This document shows, one piece after another, positions 8,700 through 17,551 of a stretch of 64,000 nucleotides of DNA (within the stretch, counting starts at the first letter, position 1; every line of letters starts with the position of its first letter). The notes below the pieces were generated by a model that was not told where the DNA came from, did not search any database, and saw nothing but the letters and a program-made list of their open reading frames with translations. The translations under genes and the position numbers were made by a program. Source of the stretch: Rhodospirillales bacterium (GTDB lineage: Bacteria > Pseudomonadota > Alphaproteobacteria > Rhodospirillales > Casp-alpha2); NCBI GenBank assembly GCA_021775095.1, contig JAJFII010000069.1, positions 1-64,000 on the forward strand. Reading direction: 5' to 3'.

Positions 8700-9527
8700 T
8701 TAACGGCGTCCCTTGAATTCCGGTTTACGTTTTTCGACAAAGGCTGTGACGCCTTCACTAAAATCTGCGTTCGATGTACAATCAACAAAACAAGAAATTT
8801 CATTTGCAAGCTGTTGTTCCATTGAATTTGAAAACGACGCGTTAAGAAGCGCTTTGGCGTGTCCGTGGGCCTGAGTCGGGCCGTCGGCCAGGCGTGAGAT
8901 TATTTTATCGGCCTCGCCATCAAATTGGTCTGCCGGGAAAACCCAGTTGACCAAGCCCCATTTTTCGGCCGTTTTCGCGTCGAAACGATCTCCGAGCAGG
9001 GCAATTTCGAAGGCCCGTTTCATGCCGACAATGCGGGGTAAATGAAAAGTCGATCCGCCATCGGGACTTACACCCAAATGGCAATAAGCCAAGGTAAAAA
9101 AGGCATTTTCGGAGGCGATAACCAAATCACAGGCCAGCATCAGACTGACCCCGGCACCGGCCACTGCGCCATTGACCACGGCGACAACCGGCTGGCGCAA
9201 TCCGCGCATTTTGAAAATCACTTCGTGAACCGCATGCAAAAGACGTTCAAATTCATGGCGTCGGGCGGTCACATCGGGTTCGTCTTCCAGCATCGCCTTG
9301 AAGCTTTTTACATCACCGCCGGCCATAAAGTGCTCACCAGCACCTTGCACGACAAGACAACGAATGTCGTCGCGATCACGGACACTGTTAATAATATGAT
9401 CGAGGGCCCCAACCAGATCCGGGGAGAGGGCGTTCAGGGATTGAGGTCGATTAAAAGTTATCCGGCAAACGGCATTTTGAGTTTCGACGAGGACACACTC
9501 GTTCGGTGAGATGATTTCGTTTGGCAT
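8700..9527 (-). CDS. Enoyl-CoA hydratase/isomerase family protein
   Basis: A 275-aa crotonase-fold enzyme. Visible features are the CoA-binding ITFNRPQSLNALS segment, the first oxyanion-hole block HFMAGGDVKSF (about residues 67-77), and the second block AVVNGAVAGAGVSLMLACDL. The region with the two catalytic glutamates in hydratases reads CHLGVSPDGGSTFHLPR, so at least one usual Glu is Asp or Gly and an isomerase or CoA-hydrolase activity is possible. The start at 9527 follows a GGGGGA site; the longer open frame upstream shows no family similarity. It precedes the SDR gene in a two-gene operon. Confidence 0.87.
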   Translation of the reverse strand: MPNEIISPNECVLVETQNAVCRITFNRPQSLNALSPDLVGALDHIINSVRDRDDIRCLVVQGAGEHFMAGGDVKSFKAMLEDEPDVTARRHEFERLLHAVHEVIFKMRGLRQPVVAVVNGAVAGAGVSLMLACDLVIASENAFFTLAYCHLGVSPDGGSTFHLPRIVGMKRAFEIALLGDRFDAKTAEKWGLVNWVFPADQFDGEADKIISRLADGPTQAHGHAKALLNASFSNSMEQQLANEISCFVDCTSNADFSEGVTAFVEKRKPEFKGRR

Positions 9528-9604
9528 GGTTCCCCCGGGGCCCTGGTTAAAGCGGAGCATCATTAAAGGCGATAGCCCCCCTTTACACAATTCAGGCGGG
9601 CGGA

Positions 9605-10414
9605 TCAACTTCCGACGCGGGAATCCCAATAGTCGATATTTATGTCACGAATAAGGTCATCATGTTTGTATTCAAGACATCGCCGTACGCCGCCGTAGGC
9701 GCTGGCCTGACTGCCCGTGAAGCAGTCGTTATAGGCGTCACGGGCCCGGGTATAACCACCTCGTTTAAGGGGTTCTCGCGGTATGTCATCACCGATTCCC
9801 TGTTGCCACAGTTGGCCAGCGCTGCCATTCGTGACGGGGCCGCGTACGGGTAGGGTCTGCATAACCCGGGCCAGCAGGCGGGCCGCCGATGCCTGCGGCG
9901 TTTGGTCGGCGATTTTGGTGCCAATCGGACGCAGCGATTGGGTCGCAAAGGCAATTTCTTTTTCCGTCAGTGGATTTGGATCATGTGCCACAGGTTCGGG
10001 TAACATCGATGCATTGGCCGCAACCCGGATCACGGCGTTCGTTCCCCCAAGCTTCTGCAGGTCCTTTTCGAAGATAACCGCAGCAATGGACATAAATCCG
10101 CGCGATTCGATGAAAGTTACATGATCAGCTGCGACAAAATGGGTTGGTGATTGAGTCTCCGCATTTACAGTCAGCGTAAAATCTTCAGCAACTGCTGGCA
10201 AATAAACGGCACCCATGGACGGTGCCGGGCGTTCGCGCTGTAAACAATAGGTACTGAGCTGGGCTTTACAAATGCCGTCATCGCAGACAAACGCGATGCC
10301 GACATCGGTTTCCAGAACCGCAAGAATTTGCGGAGCCGCCTGTAGCTGAGTAACTGACAGTAGGCTTATAAAGGCGAATGCGATGGCTGTGGCAACGACG
10401 TTGCGATAACCCAT
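9605..10414 (-). CDS. Secreted protein of unknown function
   Basis: I do not recognise this 269-aa protein. It has a clear signal peptide (hydrophobic residues 8-25, cleavage near LQAAP), then a domain with cysteines at 44, 49 and 57 and two more at 231 and 246, which could form disulfides in the periplasm. The C-terminus is charged and rich in Asp, Arg and Tyr. The ATG at 10414 has an AGGAG site upstream. It stands alone between two enzyme genes, with 77 bases to the enoyl-CoA hydratase downstream and 125 bases to the lyase upstream, on the same strand as both. Confidence 0.72.
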   Translation of the reverse strand: MGYRNVVATAIAFAFISLLSVTQLQAAPQILAVLETDVGIAFVCDDGICKAQLSTYCLQRERPAPSMGAVYLPAVAEDFTLTVNAETQSPTHFVAADHVTFIESRGFMSIAAVIFEKDLQKLGGTNAVIRVAANASMLPEPVAHDPNPLTEKEIAFATQSLRPIGTKIADQTPQASAARLLARVMQTLPVRGPVTNGSAGQLWQQGIGDDIPREPLKRGGYTRARDAYNDCFTGSQASAYGGVRRCLEYKHDDLIRDINIDYWDSRVGS

Positions 10415-10539
10415 TGGAAGCTCCTTTGTTTTACGTGTGTTCAGGGCCGTTTACTGCCGTCCCGAAATTCGTCTATTGTCTCCTGAATCGATTTTGAGCG
10501 CAATGGGGATGGCGAAATTGTGAACGGATATCCGTCGAA

Positions 10540-11439
10540 TTAGGGGACGACGGTTTTTATAATCGAGCTGTCCAGGGCTTCGTAGTCGAAATAGCGGATC
10601 AGTTCATATTGTTCGGCGCGGGTTTGCATTTCATTTTCACGCGGTTTCGTGCCGTCGGTTTGGGCAATGGCCGTATAGAGGTTTTCCATGGCCCGGCTGG
10701 CGACGCGCAGTTGGGATACGGGCCAAATGACGATTTTGTAACCCATTTCCTCAAACTGAGCGCCCGAATAATAGGGGGTGCGGCCAAATTCGGTCATATT
10801 GGCCAGCGCTGGCGCGTTGACGGCGTTAACGAAATCGCGAAACTCCTGCTCAGTCGCCAAACCATCGGCAAACACCACATCGGCCCCGGCATGGATATAA
10901 GCGTTGGCCCTTTTGACAGCCCCTTCCATGCCTTCAGATGCCAGTGCGTCGGTGCGTGCGATGATCTGCAAGTGGGTTCGGGATTTGGCTGCGGCCGCAA
11001 CCTTTAACACCATATCGTCGGCGCTAATCAGTTGTTTATCGTTTAAATGACCACATTTTTTGGGAAGTTTCTGATCTTCGATTTGCATCGCCGCTGCCCC
11101 CGCCATTTCCAGCTCCTGTACCGTGCGCATGACGTTTAAGGCTTCGCCATAACCGGTATCGGCGTCAACGATCAACGGCAGGTCCGTCGCCCGGAAGATC
11201 ATCCGCACAAAAAAACAGACTTCCTCCAGGGTCATCACACCCAGATCAGGCAGTCCCATTGACGCCGATAATCCGGCTCCGGAAATATATAAGGTTTCAA
11301 ATCCAGCCTTTTTGGCTGCCAATCCGGCAAGTCCATTATGGGCACCAGGGGTGCGGATAATGCCAGGCGCCTTCAGGCGGGTTGCAAGGCGTGTTCCTGG
11401 TGATACAGTGCTTCGTAAATTTCCTTCGAGCCAAGTCAT
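10540..11439 (-). CDS. Isocitrate lyase/PEP mutase family lyase, methylisocitrate lyase-like
   Basis: A 299-aa TIM-barrel enzyme with the lyase signature KKCGH (about residues 127-131), metal ligands in VDADTGYG (about residues 90-97) and IEDQ, and IARTDA at about 158-163. The segment ASMGLPDLGVMTLEE and the C-terminal WPVSQLRVASRAMENLY resemble PrpB, which splits 2-methylisocitrate to pyruvate and succinate. No prpC or prpD ortholog cluster adjoins it, although an MmgE/PrpD gene lies 4 kb away. Oxaloacetate decarboxylase or another C-C lyase remains possible. It is divergent from the dioxygenase operon with a spacer of under 70 bases. Confidence 0.82.
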   Translation of the reverse strand: MTWLEGNLRSTVSPGTRLATRLKAPGIIRTPGAHNGLAGLAAKKAGFETLYISGAGLSASMGLPDLGVMTLEEVCFFVRMIFRATDLPLIVDADTGYGEALNVMRTVQELEMAGAAAMQIEDQKLPKKCGHLNDKQLISADDMVLKVAAAAKSRTHLQIIARTDALASEGMEGAVKRANAYIHAGADVVFADGLATEQEFRDFVNAVNAPALANMTEFGRTPYYSGAQFEEMGYKIVIWPVSQLRVASRAMENLYTAIAQTDGTKPRENEMQTRAEQYELIRYFDYEALDSSIIKTVVP

Positions 11440-11506
11440 TTGGGCGTCTCCATGGGCTAAATTTAACCTTCTTTATCACGGATCGAACCGATAGGTGTTA
11501 GGGAAA

Positions 11507-12586
11507 ATGAGAATAAAAATGAACCGTTTACCAGCCACGACCCCTTCTTCACATCTGGCGGCTCCAGCAACCGGTTGTGCGGTCTGGTCTGCCGACCAGT
11601 TCCGTCGTGATCGCGCCTGGGAAAAAACCTTCTCGGATGCGGATATATCGGAATTGGAAGGTGCCGTTTCACAGATTTTGAGTGCCGGCGGCACCCCTTA
11701 TAGATTTGGTCGGGACGATTTCCATTTGCCGACCCTGGGCCCGCGGTTTTCCCGCTGTGCGTGGCAAATTGAAAATGGCTGCGGGGTGGCCCTGTGGCGC
11801 GGTTTGAATGTCGACGCCTACGACGCGGAAAGGTTGAAAATCCTGTACTGGGGAATTGGTGTGCATTTGGGGGCACCAATCAGCCAAAATGCCAGGGGCG
11901 ATTTGATCGGGCATGTCCGTGACAGCGGTCGCGATTATATGAGCAAGAATGTTCGGGGTTATACAACCCAGGCCCGACTGGCACCGCATTGTGACAGTTC
12001 GGATATGGTCTCGCTGTTGTGTGTGCACCCGTCCAAATCCGGCGGCGAAAGCCTGATTGCCAGCTCCGGTGCCATTTATAATCAATTGCGCAGCCACTGG
12101 CCGGAATACCTGGATCCGCTGTTTGGCGGGTTCCATTTTGATTTGCGGGGCGAAGGGGCAACCTCAGATCCGGACGAAGTCACACAGGCCAAGGTTCCGG
12201 TTTTTTCATGGGCAGACGGCTGGTTGTCGTGTCGTTACAATCAAAAAACCATAGAAGACGGTCAGCGGAAAGCCGGCGCGCCTTTGCAGGGTCTGGCCTT
12301 AAAAGCCGTGCAAAAGGTCGGTGAACTGGCGGTCGCCGATGGCATTCGTTATGATATGGCATTTAAGCAGGGCGACATCCAGATTTTGAACAACCATACG
12401 ATCCTCCATTCCCGAACGGCTTTTGATGATTGGCCAGAACCGGCACGCAAACGAAATTTGCTGCGCATGTGGATTAATCAGAGACCGGACATCGCCCGCC
12501 CCCTCGCCCCAGAATTTGCAGACCGAATGAATACGGGACCGCGGGGTGGCGTCCACATACCAACCTCAGGAACCCCCCAGCTATGA
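11507..12586 (+). CDS. TauD/TfdA family Fe(II)/2-oxoglutarate dioxygenase
   Basis: A protein of about 359 aa in the TauD/gamma-butyrobetaine dioxygenase group. The iron-binding HxD is seen in APHCDSSDM, the distal histidine in NNHTILHSR, and the 2-oxoglutarate-binding arginine in RNLLRMW. These enzymes hydroxylate an organic substrate with succinate and CO2 as coproducts. The first gene of a five-gene plus-strand operon, it overlaps the next gene by 4 bases (ATGA). The start is uncertain: a GTG at 11495 and an ATG at 11519 are also in frame, and no ideal ribosome binding site is seen. Confidence 0.87.
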   Translation: MRIKMNRLPATTPSSHLAAPATGCAVWSADQFRRDRAWEKTFSDADISELEGAVSQILSAGGTPYRFGRDDFHLPTLGPRFSRCAWQIENGCGVALWRGLNVDAYDAERLKILYWGIGVHLGAPISQNARGDLIGHVRDSGRDYMSKNVRGYTTQARLAPHCDSSDMVSLLCVHPSKSGGESLIASSGAIYNQLRSHWPEYLDPLFGGFHFDLRGEGATSDPDEVTQAKVPVFSWADGWLSCRYNQKTIEDGQRKAGAPLQGLALKAVQKVGELAVADGIRYDMAFKQGDIQILNNHTILHSRTAFDDWPEPARKRNLLRMWINQRPDIARPLAPEFADRMNTGPRGGVHIPTSGTPQL

Positions 12587-13542
12587 CCCGTATCGCCGTA
12601 TTAGACGACTATCAAAATGCCGCTTTAACCGCTGCCGACTGGTCGGTATTAGCGGGTTGCGAGATTGAGGTTTTTACCGAACACCTGGGCTGGGACGAAA
12701 CCATAATTGCTGCCGCGTTGGCGGACTTCCAAGTGATCGTATGTATGCGTGAACGCACGGCTTTTCCTAAATCCCAACTGGATAAACTGCCGAACCTTAA
12801 ACTTCTGGTGACGACGGGAATGCGTAACCTGTCCATCGATATGAACGGGGCCCGAGCTCGTGGTGTTGTCGTCTGTGGCACCCAAATGCTCGGATATCCG
12901 GCCTACGAACATGCCTGGGCCCTGATCCTGGCGGTTACCAAAAAAATACCTTTTGAAGATCAAACCATGAAGTCCGGCGGTTGGCAGCAGGGCGTTGGGA
13001 TCGGCCTGCATGACAAGACGCTTGGAATCCTTGGTCTCGGAAAACTGGGCAGCGCGGCGGCGCGCATTGGCAATGCGTTTGAAATGGAGGTCATCGCCTG
13101 GAGCCAAAACCTGACAGCGGCGGCGGCGGCGGCGCAGGACGTGACATGGGTCGATAAAAACGAATTGTTTGAACGATCTGACGTGATCAGCATCCACATG
13201 ATCCTAAGCGAACGAACCCGCGGATTGGTGGGAGAAAGTGAATTTGCAATGATGAAACCGTCGTCTTATCTGATCAATACGTCGCGTGGTCCAATTGTCC
13301 ATGAAAAAGCAATGATTGATGCCTTGCAGTCAAAGGCGATCGCTGGAGCGGGGATCGATGTTTATGATCTCGAACCGCTGCCGGCGGACCACATAATTCG
13401 AACACTGGAAAATGTTGTCTTGACCGGGCATACGGGATTTGTGGTCAAGGAATTGCACGAACTGGCCTACCAACAAGCGGTTGAGAACATAAAAAACTGG
13501 TTATCCGGTACGTCACTCCGTGTCCTGAATGGAGACGACTGA
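12583..13542 (+). CDS. D-2-hydroxyacid dehydrogenase family protein
   Basis: A 319-aa NAD(P)-dependent dehydrogenase. The Rossmann motif GILGLGKLGSAAARIG is at about residues 147-162. Catalytic Arg is in INTSRGPIVHE, Glu in DVYDLEPLP, and the base His in LTGHTGF. Substrate-side residues include TTGMRNLSID instead of the common GxGxDxID, typical of a phosphoglycerate-dehydrogenase-like subgroup in dioxygenase neighbourhoods. It overlaps the dioxygenase stop by 4 bases, so the pair is translationally coupled and may act in sequence on a hydroxylated acid. Confidence 0.9.
   Translation: MTRIAVLDDYQNAALTAADWSVLAGCEIEVFTEHLGWDETIIAAALADFQVIVCMRERTAFPKSQLDKLPNLKLLVTTGMRNLSIDMNGARARGVVVCGTQMLGYPAYEHAWALILAVTKKIPFEDQTMKSGGWQQGVGIGLHDKTLGILGLGKLGSAAARIGNAFEMEVIAWSQNLTAAAAAAQDVTWVDKNELFERSDVISIHMILSERTRGLVGESEFAMMKPSSYLINTSRGPIVHEKAMIDALQSKAIAGAGIDVYDLEPLPADHIIRTLENVVLTGHTGFVVKELHELAYQQAVENIKNWLSGTSLRVLNGDD
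13117..13134 (+). repeat. (GCG)6 trinucleotide run inside dehydrogenase gene
   Basis: Six tandem GCG triplets encode six alanines within the 2-hydroxyacid dehydrogenase. The run falls after the Rossmann beta-strand, in a likely surface loop. Length changes would stay in frame. Confidence 0.9.
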
Positions 13543-13543
13543 T

Positions 13544-14326
13544 ATGTGTCCCGCATCGATAAATATCGAAAAACAGGGCCACATCGCGACAGTAACCCTC
13601 GCCAATCCGAGTAAACGGAATGCCCTGGACCTGGCGGGTTGGGGCAAGTTGTCCTATGCCCTTGCCAGTTTGGATATGGATCACAATCTGCGGTGTGTGG
13701 TCGTTCGTGGAGAAGGAACCACGGCCTTTGCTGCCGGTGCTGATATTTCAGAGTTCCCCGATCTGCGGGCCAATGCCGGGCAGGCCAAATCCTACGGCGA
13801 CACTGTTGCCATGGCCCTGGCGACTCTGCAGGGATGCCGCCACCCCACGGTGGCTATGATCTCCGGTGCCTGCACGGGTGGCGGGTTGGAAATTGCCTGC
13901 TCCTGCGATCTGCGAATTGCCGGGGCTTCGGCGCGTCTCGGAATTCCCATCAACCAAATTGGCAACGCCCTTGCGCCACCGGAAATGAAACCGACTTTGG
14001 AAATCGCAGGTCCCGCCGTTGTCCTCGAGATGCTGTTGGAAGGGCGTTTGTTCAGCGCCGACGAAGCTTTGCAAAAGGGATTGGTAAACCGGGTGGTGGC
14101 AGACCATGAATTGGCAGAAAATGTCTATGCAACTGCCGACCGAATTGCTGCGGGCGCGCCCCTGGCGGCGCAAATGACTAAAAAAACCCTGCGCCGGTTA
14201 CTCAATCCGAAACCCCTCAGCGAACAGGAACTGATAGACAGTTACGCGGCCTGTGACAGTGCGGATTATGCGGAAGGTATTCGGGCTTTTATAGCGAACG
14301 AAAAACCACAATTTAAAGGACAGTAA
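13544..14326 (+). CDS. Enoyl-CoA hydratase/isomerase family protein
   Basis: A 260-aa crotonase. It shows ATVTLANPSKRNALD near the N-terminus, the oxyanion block TAFAAGADISEF (about residues 63-74), the second block MISGACTGGGLEIACSCDLRIA, and the C-terminal EGIRAFIANEKPQFKGQ typical of the family. I chose the ATG at 13544 because GGAG lies 9 bases upstream; an ATG at 13529 inside the previous gene is less likely. Third gene of the dioxygenase operon, it begins 2 bases after the dehydrogenase stop codon. Confidence 0.9.
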   Translation: MCPASINIEKQGHIATVTLANPSKRNALDLAGWGKLSYALASLDMDHNLRCVVVRGEGTTAFAAGADISEFPDLRANAGQAKSYGDTVAMALATLQGCRHPTVAMISGACTGGGLEIACSCDLRIAGASARLGIPINQIGNALAPPEMKPTLEIAGPAVVLEMLLEGRLFSADEALQKGLVNRVVADHELAENVYATADRIAAGAPLAAQMTKKTLRRLLNPKPLSEQELIDSYAACDSADYAEGIRAFIANEKPQFKGQ

Positions 14327-14328
14327 AT

Positions 14329-15186
14329 ATGAGTGCGGCTAATCATTTAAGAAACCTGCTGAACAACCCCGGGATCATAACCATGCCCGGTTGTTATGAT
14401 GCGCTGTCGGCGAAACTGATTGAACGGGCCGGTTTTAGGGGTGCATTTATGGGCGGATTTGCGGTCTCAGCAGCGCGCATCGGGATGCCCGATACGGGCC
14501 TGATTTCCTACAATGAAATGCTTGACCAGGGCCGCAACATTGCTGCTGCTGTGTCCATTCCGGTGATCGGTGACGGTGACACCGGTTACGGCAATGCCCT
14601 AAACGTCAAACGAACCGTCGATGGTTACGCACAGGCCGGACTCGCCTGCGTCATGATCGAGGATCAGTTGGCACCAAAACGATGCGGCCATACCAAAGGC
14701 AAACAGGTTGTCAGCCGCGAAGACGCCTATGTCCGCCTGCGTGCGGCCGTCGACGCCCGTGAGGAGGGGGCCGATATTCTGATTATGGCGCGCACCGATG
14801 CCAATGCCACGGATGGATTGGACGAGGCCCTGGAGCGCTGCCGGGCGTTCATGGATTTAGGTGTCGACATCACGTTTCTCGAGGCACCGCGTGATCAGGC
14901 GGAGATGGCGCGGTATTGTACTGAAGTTCCCGGACCGAAAATGGCAAACATGGTTGAGCAGGGCAGTTCGCCGTTTTTGACTCCCCCCAAACTTCAGGAG
15001 ATCGGTTACAAAATAGCGATTTATCCGGTATCGCTTATGCTCGCCGGTATCACCGCTGCCAACCGGGTTTTGGCGACCTTAAACGACGGTCACGATACCG
15101 CCGCCAATGCCAGTTTTCAGGAACTCCAGGACATTGTCGGGTTCCCCGATTATTACGCAGATGAAAAAAAATACGCGGCCGAATAA
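14329..15186 (+). CDS. Isocitrate lyase/PEP mutase family lyase
   Basis: A 285-aa TIM-barrel lyase paralogous to the PrpB-like gene at 10540. The catalytic KRCGH motif (about residues 121-125), GDGDTGYGNALN and MARTDAN are present. The loop after KRCGH reads TKGKQVV, as in the dimethylmalate lyase/oxaloacetate decarboxylase side of the family rather than in true isocitrate lyase. It starts 2 bases after the upstream crotonase stop, with AGGA before the ATG. The reaction is probably cleavage of a 2-hydroxy dicarboxylate to pyruvate or a keto acid; the exact substrate is not known. Confidence 0.87.
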   Translation: MSAANHLRNLLNNPGIITMPGCYDALSAKLIERAGFRGAFMGGFAVSAARIGMPDTGLISYNEMLDQGRNIAAAVSIPVIGDGDTGYGNALNVKRTVDGYAQAGLACVMIEDQLAPKRCGHTKGKQVVSREDAYVRLRAAVDAREEGADILIMARTDANATDGLDEALERCRAFMDLGVDITFLEAPRDQAEMARYCTEVPGPKMANMVEQGSSPFLTPPKLQEIGYKIAIYPVSLMLAGITAANRVLATLNDGHDTAANASFQELQDIVGFPDYYADEKKYAAE

Positions 15187-15212
15187 CCGGATCGGTTTAA
15201 AGGGAGGACCAA

Positions 15213-16616
15213 ATGGTTCAGATTACCAGAAAGTTAGCAGAATTTGCCTCGGGCCTTACTCCTGAAACCCTGCCTGCGGAAGTAATCCAAAGAAGCAAAC
15301 AATTGATTTTGGATTTGGCCGGCAACATCATCCGCGCCCGCTACGATGCGGAATCTACCGAAAGCGTTGTCCGTGCTCTCAGGCGACTGGGCTATGGCAC
15401 CGGCGAATGCACCGTATTGGGGGACGCTGCGACCTACAGCCCACCGGGGGCCGCCATGTTAAATGGGACTCTTGCCCATTCCCTGGATTTTGATGACACC
15501 CATGCGGCCGGTTCGATCCATTCGGGGGCACCGATAATTCCGGCGGCCTTTGCCGCCGCCCAAATGGTTGGTGCGCCCGGAAAAGATGTCATTGCTGCCA
15601 TTGTTGCGGGATACGAAATTCAGATCCGCCTGAGTCTGGCGCTCGGGCCAAGTGACCATTATGACCGAGGTTACCATCCCACGGCAACCTGCGGGGTGTT
15701 TGGCGCGACCGCTGCCGCCGGCAAATTATTGGGCTTGAACGCCGAAGGCCTGGCAAGCGCCTTTGGCATCGCCCTGAGCCAATCGGCGGGTTCCATGCAG
15801 TTTCTGCACGAGGGCGGATGGACCAAACGGTCGCATGTGGGACAGGCGTCAATGAACGGATTGATTGCCGCAACGCTCGCCCAGGAAGGGTTTCGCGGTG
15901 CCGTTGATGCGTTTGAAGGGGCGGCCGGTTTTTTCCATGCCTATGCCCCCGATGCCGCAGTCGAACGCGCGGTTGCCGGTTTGAACACTACCTGGGAAAC
16001 CTTGAATGTCGGGGTCAAACCCTATCCGTCCTGCCGCTACTCCCATGCACCTCTTGATGCGTTGATTGCCCTCAAGCTACAACACGCCATTGATCCCAAT
16101 GACGTAAATAAAATTGTTGTCGGCGTATCTGAAACCGGGTGGAAGATCATTGGCGATCCGCACGTTCAGAAACACAATCCAAAGAGTGTGGTTGATGGTC
16201 AGTTCTCCATGGCGTTCTGTGCTGCCGTTGCCCTGCAAACCGGTGGACTCAAGTGGGACGACTATAAAGTGCATCTGCAAAATCCGGATACCCTGGCTTT
16301 GTGCAAGCGCATTGAAACCCGTATTGATGCCAGGGCGGATGCGGCATTTCCCGCAACCATGGCCGGCAGCGTTGCCATCGAAACGTCGCGGGGAACCTTT
16401 TCGGCCTTCATTGGCATGCCCAAAGGCGAGCCTGGTAATTTTGTCTCGGATGGAGAATTGATGGCGAAGTTTGAAGGCCTTGCGGCACCCTATATGGAGC
16501 CGGTGGAATTAAACCAGCTCGCAGCCGGATTTTTAGCGTTGGAGACCATAGATGATATGGATGCCCTGTTGCAGCTTAGCCGTGGCGGCAGATCGCTGGC
16601 GCTGGCGGGTGAATAA
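15213..16616 (+). CDS. MmgE/PrpD family protein
   Basis: A 467-aa protein of the MmgE/PrpD fold, which includes 2-methylcitrate dehydratase, cis-aconitate decarboxylase and iminodisuccinate epimerase. Typical segments are LAHSLDFDDTHAAGSIHSGAPIIPAAFA (about residues 88-115), AFGIALSQSAGSMQFL and the C-terminal-domain VGVKPYPSCRYSHAPLDA. A good ribosome binding site (GGGAGGACC) precedes the start. It is the last gene of the dioxygenase operon. Together with two lyases of the PrpB superfamily nearby, it suggests metabolism of a tricarboxylic or branched dicarboxylic acid. Confidence 0.9.
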   Translation: MVQITRKLAEFASGLTPETLPAEVIQRSKQLILDLAGNIIRARYDAESTESVVRALRRLGYGTGECTVLGDAATYSPPGAAMLNGTLAHSLDFDDTHAAGSIHSGAPIIPAAFAAAQMVGAPGKDVIAAIVAGYEIQIRLSLALGPSDHYDRGYHPTATCGVFGATAAAGKLLGLNAEGLASAFGIALSQSAGSMQFLHEGGWTKRSHVGQASMNGLIAATLAQEGFRGAVDAFEGAAGFFHAYAPDAAVERAVAGLNTTWETLNVGVKPYPSCRYSHAPLDALIALKLQHAIDPNDVNKIVVGVSETGWKIIGDPHVQKHNPKSVVDGQFSMAFCAAVALQTGGLKWDDYKVHLQNPDTLALCKRIETRIDARADAAFPATMAGSVAIETSRGTFSAFIGMPKGEPGNFVSDGELMAKFEGLAAPYMEPVELNQLAAGFLALETIDDMDALLQLSRGGRSLALAGE

Positions 16617-16655
16617 TCCCGGGGCTGAGACTGGTCTTTGATCGCTAGGAATAGG

Positions 16656-17540
16656 CTAGCGGAAAAAGCTTTTGAAGTGATCAACAATATGGCCAGGGGA
16701 TTCTTCTGCCAGATAGTGACCGGAAGGGACCTCGCCACCGATCACACCGCCTTTGCTGTAGGTGCGCCAGATCTCGATGGCATCATACCATTGAGCAATT
16801 TTTCCCTTGGCCCCCCACAGGACCAATAGGGGGCAGGATATTTTGTCGCCGGCATCGCGGCTGGCGCGATCATGGTCCAAATCAATCGTTGCTGCGGCCC
16901 GGTAATCCTCGCACATGCCACGGATCATTTCCGGGTTACGGGCCGCCTGCAAGTATTCGGCCAACGCCACGGGGTGGAAGAACCCGGCGTCCTTTGGTTC
17001 GCGTGACGTGTGGGCATTGAACCAGGCTTCGGGTGCCGCGTTGATGATCGATTCCGGAAAGGGATGGGGTTGGGCAAACCAGAACCAATGATAATACCCC
17101 ATGGCAAAGGCCATGTCCGTGCGTTCGAAATGCTCCAGGGTCGGGATAATATCGAGGAGCGCCAGCTTTTTAACCCGGTCCGGGGAATCCAGGGCCAGAC
17201 GATGAGCGACACGGGCCCCGCGGTCATGGGCCGCCAGATAAAACTCGGTAAACCCGAGCCTGGCCATAAGATCGACCATGTCGGCGGCCATTTCTGATTT
17301 TGCGTAGGCCGCGTGATTTTGCGATTCCGGCGGTTTAAAGGATTGACCGTATCCGCACAGATCGGGGCAGACGACGCGGTAATCGGGTACCAGTTGCGGT
17401 GCCACCCGATGCCACATGGCATGGGTTTGCGGGTTGCCGTGCAACAGCAACAGGGGCGGCCCTTCACCTGCCATACGTAACCGGATGGCCCCGCGACGGG
17501 TCTCGACATCGGTCAGTTCAAAGTCTTTGAAAAAATCCAT
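16656..17540 (-). CDS. Alpha/beta hydrolase, haloacetate dehalogenase-like
   Basis: A 294-aa alpha/beta hydrolase with the fluoroacetate dehalogenase pattern. Numbering from the ATG at 17540, the nucleophile Asp106 is in HDRGARV with Arg107 and Arg110 as carboxylate ligands. Asp130 is in LLDIIPT, His151-Trp152 in YYHW form a possible halide pocket, and base His275 is in SGHYLAEE. Spacing (106, 130, 151, 275) matches the characterised Rhodopseudomonas enzyme almost residue for residue, as I recall it. The third halide ligand, a Tyr, is not placed with certainty (nearest Tyr213). A soluble epoxide-hydrolase-like role is an alternative. The gene is convergent with the MmgE/PrpD operon. Confidence 0.85.
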   Translation of the reverse strand: MDFFKDFELTDVETRRGAIRLRMAGEGPPLLLLHGNPQTHAMWHRVAPQLVPDYRVVCPDLCGYGQSFKPPESQNHAAYAKSEMAADMVDLMARLGFTEFYLAAHDRGARVAHRLALDSPDRVKKLALLDIIPTLEHFERTDMAFAMGYYHWFWFAQPHPFPESIINAAPEAWFNAHTSREPKDAGFFHPVALAEYLQAARNPEMIRGMCEDYRAAATIDLDHDRASRDAGDKISCPLLVLWGAKGKIAQWYDAIEIWRTYSKGGVIGGEVPSGHYLAEESPGHIVDHFKSFFR

Positions 17541-17551
17541 CAGCACTCATT

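Noticed and set aside
13117-13134. Phase-variation by the GCG run
   Set aside because: Triplet repeat changes keep the frame, and six units is modest; probably just an Ala run.
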